In this document: positions 21,880 through 25,472 of the stretch, one piece after another
How positions within the stretch are numbered: the stretch's first letter is position 1
Layout of the letters: each line of letters starts with the position of its first letter
Source of the DNA: Deinococcus murrayi DSM 11303
Lineage (GTDB): Bacteria; Deinococcota; Deinococci; Deinococcales; Deinococcaceae
NCBI RefSeq assembly: GCF_000482805.1
Contig: NZ_AXWT01000031.1
Coordinates: 2,501-27,972 of the forward strand
Length of the DNA: 25,472 nucleotides
Direction of reading: 5' to 3'
The notes under the pieces: generated by a model
Database searches by the model: none
Told to the model about the DNA's origin: nothing
Seen by the model: only the letters and a program-made list of their open reading frames with translations
Position numbers and translations under genes: made by a program

Positions 21880-22910
21880 CCGGGGGGCCGGGCCGCGTGG
21901 CCTGGGAGACCCGCGAGCTGCACACGGCGCGGCCCTTTGGCATCGCCCGCTGGACGCACGCGAGCTACCCGCGGACCTTGGTCACCTTCGCCCAAGGTGG
22001 GGTGACGGGCCGGGGCGAGGCCGCCCCCAACGCCTTTTACGGCGAGACGGGCGGCACGGTGGAGGCGGTGCTGCCGCTCCTCGCCCCCGCCCTGACGGAC
22101 CCTTGGGACTGGGAGGGGCTGCGGACGCGGCTGCGGGCGGTGATGCCCTTTCACCATCCTAGCGTGAAATGCGCCCTGGAGATGGCGGCCCTGGAGTGGT
22201 GCGCCCGTGCGTGCGGGGTTCCGGTGTGGCGGCTTTTGGGGCTGTCCCCCGCGCCGCTGCCGGAAAGCAGTTTCACGGTGGGGTTGGCCGAGCTGGACGT
22301 GATGCGGCGCGAGGCGCGGGCGGCGGTGGCCCGTGGGCACGGGGTGCTCAAGGTCAAGCTCGGCGCGGGCCGCGACGAGCAGATTGTGGAGGCCCTGCGC
22401 GAGGAGGCCCCTGGGGTGGCGCTGCGGGTGGACGCGAACGCGGCTTGGAGCCGGGCGCGGGCGCGGCGCTTGCTGGGGGTGCTGGAGGCCGCCGAGGTCG
22501 AGTTGGTCGAGCAGCCCCTCGCGGCAGAGGACCTGGAGGGCCACGCCGAGCTGCGCCGCCTCTCCCGCGTGCCCATCGTCGCAGACGAGAGCTTGCACCG
22601 CGCCTCGGACGTGCCCCGGCTGGCGGGGGCCTTTGACGGGGTCAACCTCAAGCTCGCCAAGCTGGGGGGGCCGCTGCAGGCGCTGGAAGCTTTGCGGCTC
22701 GCCCGTGCAAATGGGATGAGCGTGATGATGGGCTGCATGATTGAGAGTTCGCTGGGCATTGCGGCGGCGGCGCACCTGGCGGGGGCCTGCGACTGGGCCG
22801 ACCTGGATGGGGCGCTGCTGCTGGCCGACGACCCCTTTGGGGGCCTGGAGTGGCGCGCCGGGCACCTCGCGCGGCCAGAGGGGCCGGGCTGGGGGGTGGA
22901 GGCGCGGTGA
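21876..22910 (+). CDS. Dipeptide epimerase (L-Ala-D/L-Glu epimerase, enolase superfamily; YkfB-like)
   Basis: This 344-residue enolase-superfamily enzyme is predicted to convert L-Ala-D-Glu to L-Ala-L-Glu. Visible are the catalytic Lys pair in VLKVKLG, the metal-binding VDANAAW, VEQPL and ADESL, the second catalytic Lys in LKLAKLGG, and the C-terminal GCMIESSLG. The DLDG motif that binds the dipeptide amino group in this family lies in the CDWADLDGALLL segment. The GTG at 21876 overlaps the NlpC/P60 stop as GTGA, the normal coupled arrangement; a GTG three codons earlier is possible. Substrate specificity is inferred from motifs and from the adjacent YkfC-like gene. Confidence 0.9.
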   Translation: MTGGPGRVAWETRELHTARPFGIARWTHASYPRTLVTFAQGGVTGRGEAAPNAFYGETGGTVEAVLPLLAPALTDPWDWEGLRTRLRAVMPFHHPSVKCALEMAALEWCARACGVPVWRLLGLSPAPLPESSFTVGLAELDVMRREARAAVARGHGVLKVKLGAGRDEQIVEALREEAPGVALRVDANAAWSRARARRLLGVLEAAEVELVEQPLAAEDLEGHAELRRLSRVPIVADESLHRASDVPRLAGAFDGVNLKLAKLGGPLQALEALRLARANGMSVMMGCMIESSLGIAAAAHLAGACDWADLDGALLLADDPFGGLEWRAGHLARPEGPGWGVEAR

Positions 22911-23581
22911 GGGTCCGCGTCGCCATCCTGGGCTGCGGCAATCGGGGCGCGGACGTGTACGCCCGGCTGCTCGCGGCGGGGGGGGCGCAGGTGGCCTGGC
23001 TGGTGGACCCCCGTCCGGCCCGGCTGGCGGAGGTGGCCGCGCGGCATGGGCTGGGGCCAGAAGCGTGCTTGACCCACTGGGAGGAGTTTTTTGCGCTGGG
23101 CCGGGTGGCCGATGCGGTGGTGGTGGCCACCCCGGACGACGAGCACGTGGAGCCGTGTGTGCGGGCGCTCGCACTGGGGTATGACGTGCTGCTGGAAAAG
23201 CCGATTTGCCTGGAGGAGGCGGAGCTGGGGCGGCTGCTCGCGGCGGAGGCGGCCTCGGCGGGGCGGGTGACGGTCTGCCACGTGCTGCGGGCGACCCCCT
23301 TTTTCCGGGCGGTGGCGGCGGGGCTGCGGTCGGGACGGCTGGGGCGGCTGGTCGGGATCAGTCTCGCGGAGAACGTGGCGTGGTGGCACTATGCCCATTC
23401 CTACGTGCGGGGCAACTGGCGGGCTTCTCCCCCAGCGGCTCCCTTTCTCCTTGCCAAGAGCAGCCATGACCTCGACCTCCTGCGGGCCTGGGCGGGGAGT
23501 GAGCCGCAGCGGGTGAGCAGCGCGGGGGACCTCGTTCACTTTGGGGGAAGTCTAAGGAAGCTGCTACCAAGCGCAAAGTGA
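22907..23581 (+). pseudogene. Gfo/Idh/MocA-family oxidoreductase, C-terminally truncated
   Basis: The N-terminal Rossmann domain is intact: AILGCGNRGADVYARLL for NAD(P) binding, VVVATPDDEH, and the Lys motif VLLEKPICLE. The C-terminal sheet domain starts normally (ISLAENVAWWHYAHSYVRGNW, then AKSSHDLDLL). After LVHFGG near 23545 it switches to unrelated residues and stops at 224 residues, while family members are usually 320-400. So roughly the last third is missing and the protein is probably inactive. Its GTG overlaps the epimerase stop (GTGA), so it belongs to the murein-peptide operon. The G+C drop after the break suggests that foreign DNA joined here. Confidence 0.8.
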
Positions 23582-23750
23582 CAGCTTTCCCGAGGAGGTT
23601 AGGAGTTCACCTGGGGGTAAAAGGACAAAGGAACCACAACACCTTAGGGGCCGATCTGGGCCGGGCTTCAAGAGAGGAACATGCCTGCGCTGCTGCACCT
23701 TCAGGTCCCCTTAGATTCTTGCCGAAGTTGCGCGGGATACTCTTCACGCC
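23582..23750. other. Junction DNA without recognisable gene
   Basis: About 170 bases follow the truncated oxidoreductase. A 63-codon open frame exists on the plus strand but has no recognisable motif, promoter or Shine-Dalgarno. A 7-base inverted repeat (CACTTTG at 23537-23543, CAAAGTG at 23574-23580) brackets the first part of the junction. No transposase is seen. Confidence 0.5.
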
Positions 23751-23897
23751 TTACGGCTGGGTTCCGTAGCTTGGTACAGACTGGGACAGCGGGAGTTTCG
23801 GTGGCCCTACATAGTCTGGATCAGCGTGCGCTGGCAGGCTGAAGGCGACGAGCAGTAGGACGGTCAGAAGGCGACGAAACCAGTACGTTACGGTCAT
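23751..23897 (-). CDS. Small secreted peptide precursor, candidate signalling peptide
   Basis: This 48-residue open frame encodes a clear Sec signal peptide: MTVTYWFRR n-region, LLTVLLLVAFSL core, and a PAHA cleavage site. A mature peptide of about 23 residues follows, running from DPDYVGPPKLPL to SYGTQP. It is rich in Pro and Ser and has no Cys. TACGGT sits exactly 6 bases before this ATG, matching leaderless starts elsewhere and favouring it over the longer upstream frame of 145 codons. It is divergent from the TPR regulator with 66 bases between the start codons. That arrangement suggests a secreted signal sensed by the neighbour, which is inference. It could also be a minor cell-envelope peptide. 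Confidence 0.6.
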   Translation of the reverse strand: MTVTYWFRRLLTVLLLVAFSLPAHADPDYVGPPKLPLSQSVPSYGTQP

Positions 23898-23903
23898 AGC
23901 GAG

Positions 23904-23909
23904 ACCGTA
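23904..23909 (-). promoter_or_regulatory. Putative leaderless -10 element of the secreted peptide gene
   Basis: TACGGT on the minus strand, 6 bases before the ATG at 23897. Confidence 0.5.
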
Positions 23910-23951
23910 GGAACGTGCCGGTTTGCATCCGTTGAGCGACGGCTTGGACAG

Positions 23952-23957
23952 TATTCT
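23952..23957 (+). promoter_or_regulatory. Putative leaderless -10 element of the TPR regulator gene
   Basis: TATTCT lies 6 bases before the ATG at 23964. A TTGAGC at 23932-23937 could act as a poorly spaced -35. The divergent promoter for the peptide gene is 42 bases away. Confidence 0.5.
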
Positions 23958-23963
23958 CTGATC

Positions 23964-25472
23964 ATGAATACCGTCCGGCAGGCGGCGCAGGCGAGAGACT
24001 ACGCCTGCGGTGTCGAGCAGTTCAGGACCTTGGCACAGCCAGCAGCCGAGGATCTGCACTGGGCCGGAGTCTGCCTTCTGCATCTGAACCAGCTCCCGGA
24101 AGCTGCCCTGAAGCTTCAGCAGGCCCTCACCCTCGGTGTTCGGGTGGCCGCCGTGCATCTGGCCTATTTGCATTTCCGGCAGGGCCACCCAGCTCTCGCC
24201 CTACAGGTACTCAATGGGGTGAAGCCGGAGGATCTGGTACCGGGTGACGCAGCACTGTGGTACCGCGAGCGAACACGCATCCTCTGGGTGCTCGGAGAAG
24301 AGCGCGACACCCTCTTCGACCTTGCTATGCAGGCCTGGAGTCTCGCAGCCAACGCTCCCCTCGACGTACAGGTTTCCGTCGCCACCTTGCTGGGGCACCT
24401 GCACGGCCACTTCGACGAACACGTGCCTGCCCTGGCCTACCTGACATTTGCGACCGAACGCGGGCACAATGACAGGCAAGCATATGCGCAGGTGGCTCAG
24501 GCAGCTTCACTCTTGGCCCTGGGGCGGCTGGACGAAGCCGAAGAGGCCCTCAAACAACGGGAGGAACCCGTCACGGAACTACTCCGCGGCGAACTCAAGG
24601 CCCAGCTTCTCTGGGCCAGGGGGGAGGTCGCGGGTGCGCGCAAAATGTTCACGGCGCTCCTGTCCAATGCACAGGAGCATCCCCGGACAGAGTTGCGGCT
24701 GCGCCTGGGTCTGCTCACCTTGGCAATGTTGGACGGAGATGACACCCAAGCTCGACTTCAACTTGGCCGAGCCGAACATCTTGTCAAGACTCCCTACGAC
24801 CAGGCGCTGCTCGATCACCGCGCGGGCTTGTGGCAGGCGCGCAGGGGAGAGAGGTGTGGCGTGATGCGACTCCAGAAAGCGGAGGAACTCCTTGCCGCTA
24901 GCGGTCACCTGCGGGATCTCTTGCGGGTCCGCCTGGCCCTCGCCGAAGTGGCCCCTGGCGAACGAACGGAACATCTTCAGCGGGCCGCGGAAACCGCCGC
25001 AGCGCTTCCAAGTTCCCCCTTCCTGGATCCAGAGTGGCGCCTCGTGCCACAGATTCACGCCCATCTGCGAACCCGCCATTCGGAAAGCTTCGAGCGCCAA
25101 GCCCTCCTCGGTCCAATCCGTCCTCCCCGACTGTTCCTCCGAACCCTGGGGCAGACCGCGTTAGAAGTCGACGGAGAGCCAGTACGGTTTCGGCTCGGAC
25201 GCACTGTGGAGGTGCTGGCCTTCCTCCTGCGCCATGGCGAAGCTAGCCTTATCACCCTCCAGCGCAAACTCTTCCCTGACGTACCGCCACAGCGGGCGAA
25301 GAACTACTTCCATCAGGTTCGGGTGGACGTCGCGTCCTGGGCTGGCCCCAAAGTTTGGACGGTTTCGAGTAGAGACTCGGCTCAGGAGAAGGGTACACCA
25401 TGGGCTCTTCCTGCTTACCCAGGGGACGGTCTGACGTCCACATTTGCGGTGCCCTGTCCGCAAAGGGGGGCG
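23964..25472 (+). CDS. TPR-like protein with C-terminal winged-helix domain, possible peptide-responsive regulator (partial, runs off the right edge)
   Basis: An uninterrupted frame of 503 codons runs to the end of the window with no stop, so the C terminus is missing. Residues about 20-370 are helical repeats of TPR character (AALKLQQALTLG, ALAYLTFATERG, GRLDEAEEAL, AGARKMFTALLS). From about 388 a domain like the OmpR/SARP DNA-binding winged helix begins: LFLRTLGQTALEVDGEPVRF, then a helix with EVLAFLLRHG and the recognition-type helix QRAKNYFHQVRVDV. TPR plus DNA-binding domain recalls peptide receptors of the RRNPP type, but here the order is reversed and no known family is claimed. It is divergent from the secreted peptide gene. 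Its G+C appears lower than that of the genes on the left. Confidence 0.7.
   Translation, partial: MNTVRQAAQARDYACGVEQFRTLAQPAAEDLHWAGVCLLHLNQLPEAALKLQQALTLGVRVAAVHLAYLHFRQGHPALALQVLNGVKPEDLVPGDAALWYRERTRILWVLGEERDTLFDLAMQAWSLAANAPLDVQVSVATLLGHLHGHFDEHVPALAYLTFATERGHNDRQAYAQVAQAASLLALGRLDEAEEALKQREEPVTELLRGELKAQLLWARGEVAGARKMFTALLSNAQEHPRTELRLRLGLLTLAMLDGDDTQARLQLGRAEHLVKTPYDQALLDHRAGLWQARRGERCGVMRLQKAEELLAASGHLRDLLRVRLALAEVAPGERTEHLQRAAETAAALPSSPFLDPEWRLVPQIHAHLRTRHSESFERQALLGPIRPPRLFLRTLGQTALEVDGEPVRFRLGRTVEVLAFLLRHGEASLITLQRKLFPDVPPQRAKNYFHQVRVDVASWAGPKVWTVSSRDSAQEKGTPWALPAYPGDGLTSTFAVPCPQRGA

Noticed and set aside
23578..23769. 63-codon plus-strand open frame in the junction DNA
   Set aside because: No motif, no start signal, and it overlaps the better supported secreted peptide gene.
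24579..25100. 173-codon minus-strand open frame inside the TPR regulator region
   Set aside because: The opposite strand carries a 503-codon uninterrupted frame with TPR and winged-helix character, so this is a shadow.

Overview
The window looks like chromosomal DNA from a Deinococcus or close relative. This rests on very high G+C, a bacterial-type AspRS next to HisRS, and a recurring start signal. At about a dozen genes a TANNNT hexamer lies 6-9 bases before the start codon with no Shine-Dalgarno sequence between, the pattern of leaderless mRNAs in Deinococcus. The species is inferred from these traits, not proven.

Region 1 (1-6845, minus strand) is an incomplete BREX-like phage-defence operon running off the left edge. 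Its order is a BrxA-like protein, BrxB (DUF1788), the large P-loop ATPase BrxC, and a superfamily 1 helicase with an N-terminal RelE/ParE-like domain. The methyltransferase (PglX) and phosphatase-like protein (PglZ) expected of BREX are not visible and should lie beyond base 1 if the system is complete.

Region 2 (6891-19183) is core-genome-like. It holds uvrC (excision repair), a CrtA-like haem oxygenase relative, a histidine phosphatase, aspS (with an apparent one-base frameshift) and hisS. A palindromic intergenic repeat with a terminator follows, then a small IPT/TIG-like lipoprotein, a DagK/YegS-type lipid kinase, a tyrosine recombinase with a dif-like palindrome at its own start, lnt, a metallophosphoesterase and a class V aminotransferase.

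Region 3 (19310-23581, plus strand) is a tightly packed operon: HAD hydrolase, M19 dipeptidase, SH3-NlpC/P60 endopeptidase, L-Ala-D/L-Glu-type dipeptide epimerase and a Gfo/Idh/MocA oxidoreductase. The middle three fit stepwise breakdown of cell-wall peptides (murein recycling). The last gene is cut short at about 23545, where the DNA changes character.

Region 4 (23545-25472) appears to be less G+C-rich. It contains a 48-residue secreted peptide gene and, divergently, a large TPR protein with a C-terminal winged-helix domain that runs off the right edge. Both have matched leaderless promoters only 66 bases apart. This resembles a peptide-signal/receptor pair and, with the RelE-helicase BREX variant, is the most interesting part of the window.
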